Assembly: GCF_023898865.1 (NCBI RefSeq)
Contig: NZ_JAGSOV010000025.1
Coordinates: forward strand, 46,321 to 110,320
DNA from: Pseudonocardia humida
GTDB taxonomy: Bacteria; Actinomycetota; Actinomycetes; Mycobacteriales; Pseudonocardiaceae
Length of the DNA stretch: 64,000 nt
Reading direction: 5' to 3'
Shown in pieces: positions 56,329-64,000 of the stretch; within the stretch, counting starts at the first letter, position 1, and each line of letters starts with the position of its first letter. A program made the translations under genes and the position numbers. The notes below the pieces were generated by a model. It was not told the DNA's origin and searched no databases. It worked only from the letters and a program-made list of their open reading frames with translations.

Positions 56329-56898
56329 GTGGGTGAGCTGACGATCAGGCCGGTCACGTCGCAGCGGTGGGTCGATCTCGTGGCGCTGTTCGACGAGGGC
56401 GGTGAGCCGCGGCGCTGCTGGTGCACGTACTTCCGGATGCCCAAGCCGCGGTGGAACGCGATGCAGGTCGACGAGCGGCGGGGGGCGTTCGAGGAGATCG
56501 TGGCCTCCGGGGCGGAGCCGGGGCTGCTCGCCTACGACGACGAGGGGCCCGTCGGCTGGGTGTCCGTCGCGCCGCGCGAGGAGTTCCTGCCCCACCTGGA
56601 GCGCACCCGGGTGCTCAAGCCGGCGCCGGGGGAGGGCGTGTGGTCGGTGCTGTGCTTCGTCGTGTCGAAGCGGGCCCGCGGCCGGGGCGTGGCGCACGCG
56701 CTGCTGGCGGCCGCGGTCGAGCACGCCCGCGGGCGGGGGGCGGAGGCGGTGGAGGGCCACCCGCTCGACGAGTCCCGCCGCGAGCTGATCGCGATGGAGG
56801 CCTACGTCGGGGTCACCTCGATGTTCGAGGGGGCCGGGTTCACCGAGATCGACCGGCGCGGTGTGCGCCCGCTCTACCGGCTCACCATCGACGCCTGA
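56329..56898 (+). CDS. GNAT-family acetyltransferase
   Basis: A 189-residue GNAT protein. The core is WSVLCFVVSKRARGRGVAHALLAAAVEHARGRGAEAVEGHPLDE, with the R-x-x-G-x-A acetyl-CoA loop, and the C-terminal YVGVTSMFEGAGFTEIDRRG. An N-terminal cluster RRCWCTYFRMPKPRW with two Cys suggests a subfamily seen in actinobacteria and Firmicutes. The acceptor is unknown. GTG at 56329 is the start. The gene ends 19 bases before repeat copy D. Confidence 0.82.
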   Translation: MGELTIRPVTSQRWVDLVALFDEGGEPRRCWCTYFRMPKPRWNAMQVDERRGAFEEIVASGAEPGLLAYDDEGPVGWVSVAPREEFLPHLERTRVLKPAPGEGVWSVLCFVVSKRARGRGVAHALLAAAVEHARGRGAEAVEGHPLDESRRELIAMEAYVGVTSMFEGAGFTEIDRRGVRPLYRLTIDA

Positions 56899-56917
56899 GC
56901 CGGGGCAGGATGGCTTC

Positions 56918-56998
56918 ATGAGCGAGCCTGCGAGCGAATCGTTCAACACAGCGCCTTTGCGCGAAGCGCCGAGCTCGCGCAGCGAGGGAGAGCGATGA
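56918..56998 (+). repeat. MIRU-like repeat, copy D (upstream of metY)
   Basis: The copy begins ATGAGCGAGCCTGCGAGCG and ends in GAGGGAGAGCGATGAGC at the metY start. ATG to ATG is 77 bp, three more than other copies, keeping the 26-codon frame (MSEPASESFNTAPLREAP...) and the final ATGA overlap. Unlike copies A-C it lies after a 19-bp gap rather than overlapping the upstream stop. Confidence 0.88.
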
Positions 56999-58317
56999 GC
57001 GAGCGCAACTGGGGCTTCCGGACGCGGGCCGTGCACGCCGGGCACGTCCCGGACGCCACCACGGGGGCCCGGGCGGTGCCGATCTACCAGTCCACCAGCT
57101 TCGTCTTCGGCGACACCCAGGACGCGGCGAGCCTGTTCGCGCTGCAGAAGTACGGCCTCATCTACAGCCGCATCGCCAACCCCACCGTCTCGGTGCTGGA
57201 GGAGCGGCTGGCCAGCCTGGAGGGCGGCATCGGCGCGGTGTGCACGGCCAGCGGGCAGGCCGCGGAGTTCCTCACCTTCGCCACGCTCGCCGGCGCGGGC
57301 GACCACATCGTCGCGGCGGCCGGGCTCTACGGCGGCACGGTCACCCAACTCGACGTGACGCTGCGCCGGTTCGGGGTGGACACCACGTTCGTGCCGCACG
57401 CCGCGGGCGCCGACGGCATGGCCGCCGCGATCACCCCCCGTACCAAGCTGCTGTTCGCCGAGGTCGTGGCCAACCCCAGCGGCGACGTCACCGACATCGC
57501 CGCGCTGGCCGACGTCGCGCACGCCGCCGGGCTGCCGCTGGTCGTCGACGCCACGATGGCCACGCCGTACCTGTGCCGGCCGATCGAGCACGGCGCCGAC
57601 GTCGTCATCCACTCGGCGACGAAGTTCCTCGGCGGCCACGGCACCACGCTGGGCGGGGTGGTGGTCGAGTCCGGCCGGTTCGACTGGGGCAACGGCAACT
57701 TCCCGCAGATGACCGAGCCCGTGCCCGCCTACGGCGGGCTGAGCTGGTGGGGCAACTTCGGCGAGCTCGGCTTCCTGACCAAGCTGCGCGCCGAGCAGCT
57801 GCGCGACATCGGGCCCGCGCTCTCCCCGCACAGCGCGTTCCTGCTGCTGCAGGGCGTGGAGACGCTGCCGCAGCGGATGGACGCGCACATGCGCAACACC
57901 CACGAGGTCGCGGGCTGGCTCGCCGCCGACCCGCGCATCGCGTACGTCCGCTGGGCGGGCCTGCCCGGCCACCCCGGCCACGAGCTGGCCCGGCGCTACC
58001 TGCCGCTGGGGCCCGGGGCGGTGTTCTCGTTCGGGGTGAAGGGCGGGCGGGAGGCGGGCCGGCGGTTCATCGAGTCGCTGCAGCTGTGCAGCCACCTGGC
58101 CAACATCGGCGACGCCCGCACCCTGGTCATCCACCCCGGCTCGACCACCCACCAGCAGCTCACCGACGACCAGCTGCGCGACGCCGGGGTACCGCCGGAC
58201 CTGATCCGGATCAGCGTCGGCCTCGAGGACGCCGAGGACATCATCTGGGACCTCGACCGCGCCCTCGCCACGGCGACGGGCCCGGCCGTCCTGCCGGTCG
58301 CCGGGGGTGCGGCATGA
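56995..58317 (+). CDS. metY: O-acetylhomoserine aminocarboxypropyltransferase/cysteine synthase
   Basis: A 440-residue Cys/Met-metabolism PLP enzyme that makes homocysteine from O-acetylhomoserine and sulfide. Blocks are TRAVHAGHVPDATTGARAVPIYQSTSFVF at the start, YSRIANPTVSVLEERLASLEGG, the PLP lysine K210 in SATKFLGGHGTTLGG and the C-terminal SLGD-equivalent NIGDARTLVIHPGSTTHQQL. Length and the R-rich tail favour MetY over MetB. ATG at 56995 uses GAGGGAGA at the end of repeat copy D. The stop overlaps the CoA-binding protein gene. Confidence 0.92.
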   Translation: MSERNWGFRTRAVHAGHVPDATTGARAVPIYQSTSFVFGDTQDAASLFALQKYGLIYSRIANPTVSVLEERLASLEGGIGAVCTASGQAAEFLTFATLAGAGDHIVAAAGLYGGTVTQLDVTLRRFGVDTTFVPHAAGADGMAAAITPRTKLLFAEVVANPSGDVTDIAALADVAHAAGLPLVVDATMATPYLCRPIEHGADVVIHSATKFLGGHGTTLGGVVVESGRFDWGNGNFPQMTEPVPAYGGLSWWGNFGELGFLTKLRAEQLRDIGPALSPHSAFLLLQGVETLPQRMDAHMRNTHEVAGWLAADPRIAYVRWAGLPGHPGHELARRYLPLGPGAVFSFGVKGGREAGRRFIESLQLCSHLANIGDARTLVIHPGSTTHQQLTDDQLRDAGVPPDLIRISVGLEDAEDIIWDLDRALATATGPAVLPVAGGAA

Positions 58318-58829
58318 CCACGACCGCCTCCACCTGGCAGAACCCGAGCCCCGCCGAGCGGCTGCGCATCCTGCGCGAGACGCGCACGGTCGCGGTGGTC
58401 GGGGCGTCGGCCAACCCGGCCAGGGCCAGCAACTTCGTCTCCACGTACCTGCTGGCCAGCACGCGGTTCCGGGTGCTGATGGTCAACCCGAACGAGACGG
58501 AGATCCTCGGGCGGCCCTGCTACCCGAGCCTGGCCGAGCTGCCGGTCGTCCCGGACCTGGTCGACGTGTTCCGGCGCCGCTCCGACCTGCCCGCCGTGCT
58601 CGACGACGTGCTGGCGCTCCCGCCCGGCGTGCGCACCTTCTGGACCCAGTTCGGGCTGTTCGACGAGGCCGTGGCGCGGCGGGCGGAGGCGGCCGGGCTG
58701 CAGGTGGTGATGGACCGCTGCCTGAAGGTCGAGCACGCGCGGTTCCACGGCGGGCTGCACGTGGCGGGCTTCGACACCGGCGTCATCAGCGCCCGGCGGC
58801 GCTCGACCGACGGGGTCGATCCCGGGTGA
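58314..58829 (+). CDS. CoA-binding (YccU-like) Rossmann-fold protein
   Basis: A 171-residue protein. The CoA-binding Rossmann core begins VAVVGASANPARASNFVSTYLLASTRFRVLMVNPNETEILGRPCYPSLAELPVVPDLVDVFRR and ends with VVMDRCLKVEH. Such proteins lack the ATP-grasp part of acyl-CoA synthetases; a regulatory or CoA-sensing role is possible but unproven. ATG at 58314 overlaps the metY stop (ATGA), so the two are one translational unit. The pairing with metY is frequent in actinobacteria. Confidence 0.85.
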   Translation: MTTTASTWQNPSPAERLRILRETRTVAVVGASANPARASNFVSTYLLASTRFRVLMVNPNETEILGRPCYPSLAELPVVPDLVDVFRRRSDLPAVLDDVLALPPGVRTFWTQFGLFDEAVARRAEAAGLQVVMDRCLKVEHARFHGGLHVAGFDTGVISARRRSTDGVDPG

Positions 58830-58853
58830 CGGCGCCCGCCGGGAGGGCGGTCG

Positions 58854-59306
58854 TCAGGCCGCGCCGAGCCGTGACGCCGTGGCCAGCAGCCGGATGGCGA
58901 AGTAGATCACGACCCCCACGATCGCGAGCAGCCAGAAGGGCCAGGCGCGCTTGCGGGCGATGAGCCACAGCACCAGCGAGCCGAGCGCGGTCGGCACGAC
59001 CGTGCTGCCGACGACCGCACCGAACGCCGCGGACGACGGCGGCGGCCCGGCCAGGGCCAGCAGGATCACCAGCTGGAGGGCGGCGCCGATCGAGGTCGCG
59101 CCGAGCGCCAGCGGGTAGCTCGTGCGCGGGCCGGGTCGGCCCACGGGTGCCGGGTCCGGCTCGATGCCGGCCGGGTACGGCGGCGCGCCGGGCATCGGCG
59201 CGTGCGGGGGGAGCTCCTGGTGGGGCTGGTAGCCGGGCGCGCCCATCCAGGACGGTCGCTCCTCGTCGGGGCCGGGGCGCCACCCCGGTGGGGGACTCTG
59301 GGACAT
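58854..59306 (-). CDS. Small membrane protein with Pro-rich N-terminus
   Basis: A 150-residue protein: residues 1-60 are proline-, glycine- and glutamine-rich and disordered (PPGWRPGPDEERPSW, PAPVGRPGPR), and two to three hydrophobic helices follow at about 66-86, 95-115 and 122-142. This is the layout of many DUF4190-type actinobacterial membrane proteins, but the family was not firmly recognised. The ATG at 59306 lies six bases after a minus-strand TACCGT box, so the transcript is probably leaderless. Confidence 0.65.
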   Translation of the reverse strand: MSQSPPPGWRPGPDEERPSWMGAPGYQPHQELPPHAPMPGAPPYPAGIEPDPAPVGRPGPRTSYPLALGATSIGAALQLVILLALAGPPPSSAAFGAVVGSTVVPTALGSLVLWLIARKRAWPFWLLAIVGVVIYFAIRLLATASRLGAA

Positions 59307-59312
59307 GGCTGA

Positions 59313-59318
59313 ACGGTA
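59313..59318 (-). promoter_or_regulatory. Putative -10 box of the small membrane protein (leaderless)
   Basis: TACCGT on the minus strand ends six bases before ATG 59306. Confidence 0.4.
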
Positions 59319-59376
59319 GCCCCGCGGTACCGGCACCCGTGGCGGATCCCGACAACCGCCCGACTCGCGGGGCCGG

Positions 59377-60561
59377 TCAGCGCGACCCGTAGGTCAACCG
59401 GCGCAGCAGCGTCTCGGCCGGTCCCCGTGCGCCGAGCCGATCGGAGGCGGCGGCGGCGACCAGGATCACCAGCCAGACCCCGATCGCCACCAGCGCCGCC
59501 GCGCCGGGACCGAGCACCGCGCCCAGGCCGAGCGTCCACGCCGGCAGCAGGGCGGCGAACACCACCGACTGGGCCAGGTAGCACGACAGCGAGCGCTGCC
59601 CGCACGCCCGCACGGCCCGCGCCACGACGCCGGGGTCGCGCCCGGCGCGGCCCAGGGCGAGCAGCCCGAACAGCGCGGCGTAGCCGAGCCCGCCGGCGTA
59701 GCCGGTCAGGGCGTGCAGGGCGCCCGCCGCCGCCGTCACGGCGAAGGGCGCCGCCCAGACGCCACCGGCGATCAGCGCCAGCGGCAGGCCGCCGAGCACC
59801 GCGGCGCCCAGGCCGCCCACGGCCAGGCGCACCAGCAGGGGCCGGTGCGCCGCGGGGTCGTCGAGCAGGCCGCGCCGGGCGGTCCACGTGCCCAGCGCCA
59901 CCGCCCCGAACACCCCGAGCACCGAGCCGATCAGACCGCCGCCGAGGTAGTCGACCGCGCGGGCGCCGAGCGCGGCCAGCGGATCGGCGAGGGCCGTGGA
60001 CGGGAGCACGGCGGTGGTGCCGGGCCCGGGAGCGAGCGCCACCGCCGCGCCGACGACCGTGACCACCGTGGCGCCGCACCCGACCACGACCAGCAGGGCG
60101 CGGTCGCCCGCCGCGTGCACCAGCGCCCCGGCCAGCAGCACGGCCACCAGGCCGTAGGCGCCGACGACGTCGCCGGGGAACAGCAGCACCCCGTGCGCGA
60201 CACCGATCAGCAGCAGCCACCAGCCCCGCCTGCGCACCAGGCGCACCACGGCGGGCGCGGGCACGCCCACCGCGGCCCGGCGCCGGGCCAGCTGCACGAC
60301 GCCGTACCCGAACAGCAGCGCGAACAGCGGGTACGCCCGCCCGTCCACCAGCGCCAGCTGCGCGATCGTGACGACCTGGTCGACGCCCCGCGGGTCGGGC
60401 GGGTAGCCGCGCAGCCCGAGTGGGCGCCCGTGCGCCCAGAACACCACGTTGGCCAGCGCGATGAGCAGCAGCATCCCGCCGCGGGCGAGGTCGGGGGCCG
60501 GGATCCGGTCGCGCAGCGGGGTGGCGCCGGGGTCGAGCGACCCTCCGGACGGGGCGGGCAT
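59377..60561 (-). CDS. DUF418 family membrane protein
   Basis: A 394-residue protein with about ten hydrophobic helices. The DUF418 hallmarks are DLARGGMLLLIALANVVFWAHG at helix 1, LVDGRAYPLFALLFGYGVVQLARRR at helix 2, RRRGWWLLLIGVAHGVLLFPGDVVGAYGLV, and late in the protein the family motif GQRSLSCYLAQSVVF. The family is related to acyltransferase-3 membrane proteins; a role is not known. ATG at 60561 lies seven bases after a minus-strand TAGGCT box. It diverges from mdh. Confidence 0.82.
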   Translation of the reverse strand: MPAPSGGSLDPGATPLRDRIPAPDLARGGMLLLIALANVVFWAHGRPLGLRGYPPDPRGVDQVVTIAQLALVDGRAYPLFALLFGYGVVQLARRRAAVGVPAPAVVRLVRRRGWWLLLIGVAHGVLLFPGDVVGAYGLVAVLLAGALVHAAGDRALLVVVGCGATVVTVVGAAVALAPGPGTTAVLPSTALADPLAALGARAVDYLGGGLIGSVLGVFGAVALGTWTARRGLLDDPAAHRPLLVRLAVGGLGAAVLGGLPLALIAGGVWAAPFAVTAAAGALHALTGYAGGLGYAALFGLLALGRAGRDPGVVARAVRACGQRSLSCYLAQSVVFAALLPAWTLGLGAVLGPGAAALVAIGVWLVILVAAAASDRLGARGPAETLLRRLTYGSR

Positions 60562-60568
60562 GGCGGGC

Positions 60569-60574
60569 AGCCTA
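60569..60574 (-). promoter_or_regulatory. Putative -10 box of the DUF418 gene (leaderless)
   Basis: TAGGCT on the minus strand ends seven bases before ATG 60561. Confidence 0.4.
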
Positions 60575-60653
60575 GAGCGGCGGGTGCCGGCGATGTGTCA
60601 CCGGACACCCGTCGCCGGTGCTCCCCGTCACGGCGGCTGCGCCGGGTGGGGGC

Positions 60654-61661
<1,008 letters not shown>

Positions 61662-61674
61662 CCCGACCCGACCA

Positions 61675-61723
61675 CGACGAAGCCCCGGCGCCGCCCTCCA
61701 CGGGCGGGACCGGGGCTTCGTCG
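61675..61723. terminator. Terminator hairpin between mdh and the convergent coiled-coil gene
   Basis: A perfect 14-bp stem, CGACGAAGCCCCGG (61675-61688) pairing with 61710-61723, with a 21-nt loop. It ends six bases before the stop codon of the convergent gene, so it can serve both directions. Confidence 0.8.
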
Positions 61724-61728
61724 CGCCG

Positions 61729-62061
61729 CTACCGGTCGTCCCCGCGCTCGATCAGGCCGGTGATCAGTTCGACGATGCGCTGCTGACCGGCCGCGGCCTG
61801 GTCGAGCTTGGCGCGGACCTCGCCGAAGCCGCTGCGCACCTCGTTCTCCAACCGGTCGAACCGGGCGGCGGTCTGCACGCCGAGCGCGTTGACGGCCGAG
61901 CGGTTGGCGTCGACCTTGATGGCCAGGTCGGCGTAGTCGCGGTCGTTGGCGGCGGCGAGGTGGCGGGCGGCCGATGCGTCGGCCGCCACCTCCTCGATGC
62001 GCCGCTCCAGCGCGCTCACCCTCCTGCGGAGGTCACCGGGCTCGTCGGGGGAGGCGGACAT
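61729..62061 (-). CDS. Small coiled-coil protein of unknown function
   Basis: A 110-residue protein that is almost wholly helical with heptad patterning: LRRRVSALERRIEEVAADASAARHLAAANDRDYADLAIKVDANRSAVNALGVQTAARFDRLENEVRSGFGEVRAKLD. It has no membrane segment, Cys or known domain. Similar short proteins occur in actinobacteria, sometimes annotated as hypothetical. The ATG at 62061 lies six bases after a minus-strand TACCCT box. It follows treZ in the same direction after a 57-bp gap. Confidence 0.6.
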   Translation of the reverse strand: MSASPDEPGDLRRRVSALERRIEEVAADASAARHLAAANDRDYADLAIKVDANRSAVNALGVQTAARFDRLENEVRSGFGEVRAKLDQAAAGQQRIVELITGLIERGDDR

Positions 62062-62067
62062 GGACGC

Positions 62068-62073
62068 AGGGTA
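62068..62073 (-). promoter_or_regulatory. Putative -10 box of the coiled-coil gene (leaderless)
   Basis: TACCCT on the minus strand ends six bases before ATG 62061, in the gap after treZ. Confidence 0.4.
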
Positions 62074-62117
62074 CCGAGCCGACCCACCCGCGGGGCCGTT
62101 TCGGGAAGGACCCCGGA

Positions 62118-63857
62118 TCACCCCAGCTGCACGATCGCGAACGCCTCCGGCGGCAGGGCGATCGCGTCCTCGTGGCCCTCGACGGGTTCGCTGGCCAGCA
62201 GGATGCGGGCGACGGTCCCGTTCATCGCCAGCGTGACCGGCTCGCCGCCCAGGTTGCAGGCCACCCGCAGCCTGCCCCGGTGCAGCACGACGGTGCGGGC
62301 CACCTCGTCGACGTCGACCTCGACCTCGTCCAGCCACGGGTCGGACAGCTCCGGCCAGGCCCGGCGCAGCGCGATCAGCTCGCGGTGCAGCCGCAGCAGG
62401 GTGGCGTGCGGCTCGCCGACCGGCTCGTCCCAGTCGAGCTTGGAGTCCAGGAACGTCGACTCGGCGTTCGGGTCGGGGACCTCCGCGTCGCCCCAGCCGT
62501 GCTCGGCGAACTCGGCGCGCCTGCCCTTGCGCACGGCGTCGCGCAGGCCCTCGTCGGGGAAGTAGGAGAAGAACTGCCAGGGCGTGCGGGCCCCCCACTC
62601 CTCGCCCATGAACAGCATCGGGGTGAACGGTGAGCCGAGCACCAGGGCCGCGCCGCAGGCCAGCAGGCCGGGGGAGAGGGTCTGGGTGAGCCGGTCGCCG
62701 GTGGCCCGGTTGCCGATCTGGTCGTGGTTCTGCAGGTAGGCCAGGAACCGGTGGCCGGGGATGCGCTTGGTGTCGACCGGGGCCCCGTGGTTGCGCTGGC
62801 GGAAGCTCGACCAGGTGCCCTCGTGCAGGAACGCGCGGGTGAACACGTGCTGCAGGCCGGTGAGCCCGGCGGTGGCGAAGTCGGCGTAGTAGCCCTGGCC
62901 CTCGCCGGTGAGCGTGGTGTGCAGGGTGTGGTGGATGTCGTCGGTCCACTGGCCGTGCAGGCCGTAGCCGCCCGCCTCGCGGGGGGTGACCATCCGCGGG
63001 TCGTTCAGGTCGGACTCCGCGATCAGCGAGAGCGGCCGGTTGAGGTGCGTTGACAGCGCCTCCACCTCGACGGCGAGCTGCTCGAGCAGGTGGGTGGCGC
63101 GGGTGTCGCGCAGCGCGTGCACGGCGTCGATGCGCAGGCCGTCGACGTGGAAGTCGCGCAGCCACATCTTCGCGTTGTCGATGACGAAGCGGCGCACGTG
63201 CTCGGAGTGCGCGCCGTCGAGGTTGAGCGATGGCCCCCAGATGTTGGAGCCGGCGAAGTACGGGCCGAAGCGGTCGAGGTAGGCCCCGGACGGCCCGAGG
63301 TGGTTGTAGACGACGTCGAGCAGCACGCCCATGCCGCGGGTGTGGCAGGCGTCGACGAACCGCTTGAAGGCGTCGGGGCCGCCGTAGTTCTCGGTGACGG
63401 CGTACCAGCCGACGCCGTCGTAGCCCCAGTTGCGCGGCCCGTCGACGGCGTTGACCGGCAGCACCTCGACCAGGTCGATCCCCAGGTGGGCCAGGTGGTC
63501 GAGGCGCTCGATCGCGGAGTCGAAGGTGCCCGCGGGGGTGAACGTGCCGATGTGCAGCTCGTAGACGACGCTGCCGGGCAGCTGGCGCCCGGTCCAGGAC
63601 TGGTCGGTCCAGATGTGCCAGTCGCCGTCGTAGAGCCGGGAGGCGCCGTGCACGCCTGCGGGCTGCCACTGCGAGCGCGGATCGGGCAGCGGGGTCTCGT
63701 CGTCGCCGAGCAGGAACGCGTAGGCCGCGCCGGGCTGGGCGCCGCCGACGTCGGAGCGCCACCAGCCGGCGCCGTCCGGGGTCATCGGATGGGGGGTCCC
63801 GTCCACCAGGACGCGGACCCGGTCGTGCAGCGGCGCCCACACCGCGAAATCAGCCAC
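62118..63857 (-). CDS. treZ: Malto-oligosyltrehalose trehalohydrolase
   Basis: TreZ releases trehalose from maltooligosyl-trehalose made by TreY. The 579-residue GH13 enzyme has an N-terminal CBM48-like domain (residues 1-90, FAVWAPLHDRVRVLVDG), the barrel entry YELHIGTFTPAGTFDSAIERLDHLAHLGID, the nucleophile Asp in VDGLRIDAVHAL, the acid/base Glu in LIAESDLNDPR and the third Asp in LQNHDQIGN. The C-terminal beta domain is present. GTG at 63857 follows GGAAGGAT. treY and treX are not in the window and may lie upstream beyond 64 kb. Confidence 0.95.
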   Translation of the reverse strand: MADFAVWAPLHDRVRVLVDGTPHPMTPDGAGWWRSDVGGAQPGAAYAFLLGDDETPLPDPRSQWQPAGVHGASRLYDGDWHIWTDQSWTGRQLPGSVVYELHIGTFTPAGTFDSAIERLDHLAHLGIDLVEVLPVNAVDGPRNWGYDGVGWYAVTENYGGPDAFKRFVDACHTRGMGVLLDVVYNHLGPSGAYLDRFGPYFAGSNIWGPSLNLDGAHSEHVRRFVIDNAKMWLRDFHVDGLRIDAVHALRDTRATHLLEQLAVEVEALSTHLNRPLSLIAESDLNDPRMVTPREAGGYGLHGQWTDDIHHTLHTTLTGEGQGYYADFATAGLTGLQHVFTRAFLHEGTWSSFRQRNHGAPVDTKRIPGHRFLAYLQNHDQIGNRATGDRLTQTLSPGLLACGAALVLGSPFTPMLFMGEEWGARTPWQFFSYFPDEGLRDAVRKGRRAEFAEHGWGDAEVPDPNAESTFLDSKLDWDEPVGEPHATLLRLHRELIALRRAWPELSDPWLDEVEVDVDEVARTVVLHRGRLRVACNLGGEPVTLAMNGTVARILLASEPVEGHEDAIALPPEAFAIVQLG

Positions 63858-63928
63858 GCGGGCATCCTTCCGGTTCGCCCCGGACCCCGCCCGGTGCAGG
63901 GGTGTGACGCTCCACCCCGAGCCACGAC

Positions 63929-63966
63929 CCGTCGAGAACGAACCTGTCGTCGTTTTGGACCGGTCC
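63929..63966. repeat. Dispersed palindromic repeat, half copy 3
   Basis: CCGTCGAGAACGAACCTGTCG followed by a GGACCGGTCC centre matches copies 1 and 2, but the right arm is missing: the sequence after GGTCC diverges. It lies 71 bp upstream of treZ, in the last 143 bp of the window, where no gene was seen. Confidence 0.65.
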
Positions 63967-64000
63967 CAAAGAACCCCGGGTGGTTTGCGGCGGGGGGCGA

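Noticed and set aside
56918..56998. N-terminal extension of metY with MSEPASES...
   Set aside because: The repeat frame is not the metY frame (it stops in the ATGA overlap), so it encodes a separate small peptide.

Overview
The window is chromosomal DNA of a high-GC actinobacterium. Very GC-rich coding, many GTG starts, long runs of ATGA/GTGA stop-start overlaps, a DUF397 orphan, a PaaX regulator, a trpE-linked Trp-associated membrane protein and a HisA that probably also replaces TrpF all fit the Pseudonocardiaceae. Pseudonocardia itself is an inference from style, not proved here.

Layout. 0-7 kb: a DUF167 protein, a divergent MerR-like regulator/Clp-N protein pair with a shared palindrome, a MITE-like palindrome, a methyltransferase, a histidine kinase-response regulator-DUF4097 operon and a cation/proton antiporter. 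7-16.4 kb: an overlapping lspA-rluD-membrane protein run, a DUF998/DMT/glycosyltransferase group, an IS110-family element, a second glycosyltransferase and an alpha/beta hydrolase. 16.6-26 kb: dnaE, then small accessory genes (DUF397, isochorismatase-like hydrolase, PaaX, a double GNAT, a NodA-like acyltransferase, a PemK-like protein, a Lon-N domain protein). 25.5-30 kb: NrtR-like regulator divergent from nadA-nadB-nadC. 30-43 kb: hisD-C-B and hisH-A-F-I, separated by 6.8 kb holding a palindrome array, a WYL regulator, a benzoylformate decarboxylase-like gene and two MFS transporters. 43-45.6 kb: a second two-component system and a TetR gene. 45.6-55 kb: trpE-membrane protein-trpC-trpB-trpA-lgt-DUF2461, pyk, tesB. 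55-64 kb: dienelactone hydrolase, GNAT, metY, CoA-binding protein, membrane proteins, mdh and treZ.

How it works together. Most of the window is core metabolism: NAD, histidine and tryptophan synthesis, glycolysis/TCA (pyk, mdh), trehalose, lipoprotein maturation (lgt, lspA) and replication. The overlay is what stands out. Five copies (four loci) of a 74-77 bp repeat sit in front of gene starts; each encodes a 25-26 codon peptide and begins and ends in an ATGA-type overlap, as mycobacterial MIRUs do. Three other palindromic repeat families and one MITE-like element occupy intergenic gaps. Many genes have a TANNNT box 6-9 nt before the start codon, suggesting widespread leaderless transcription.
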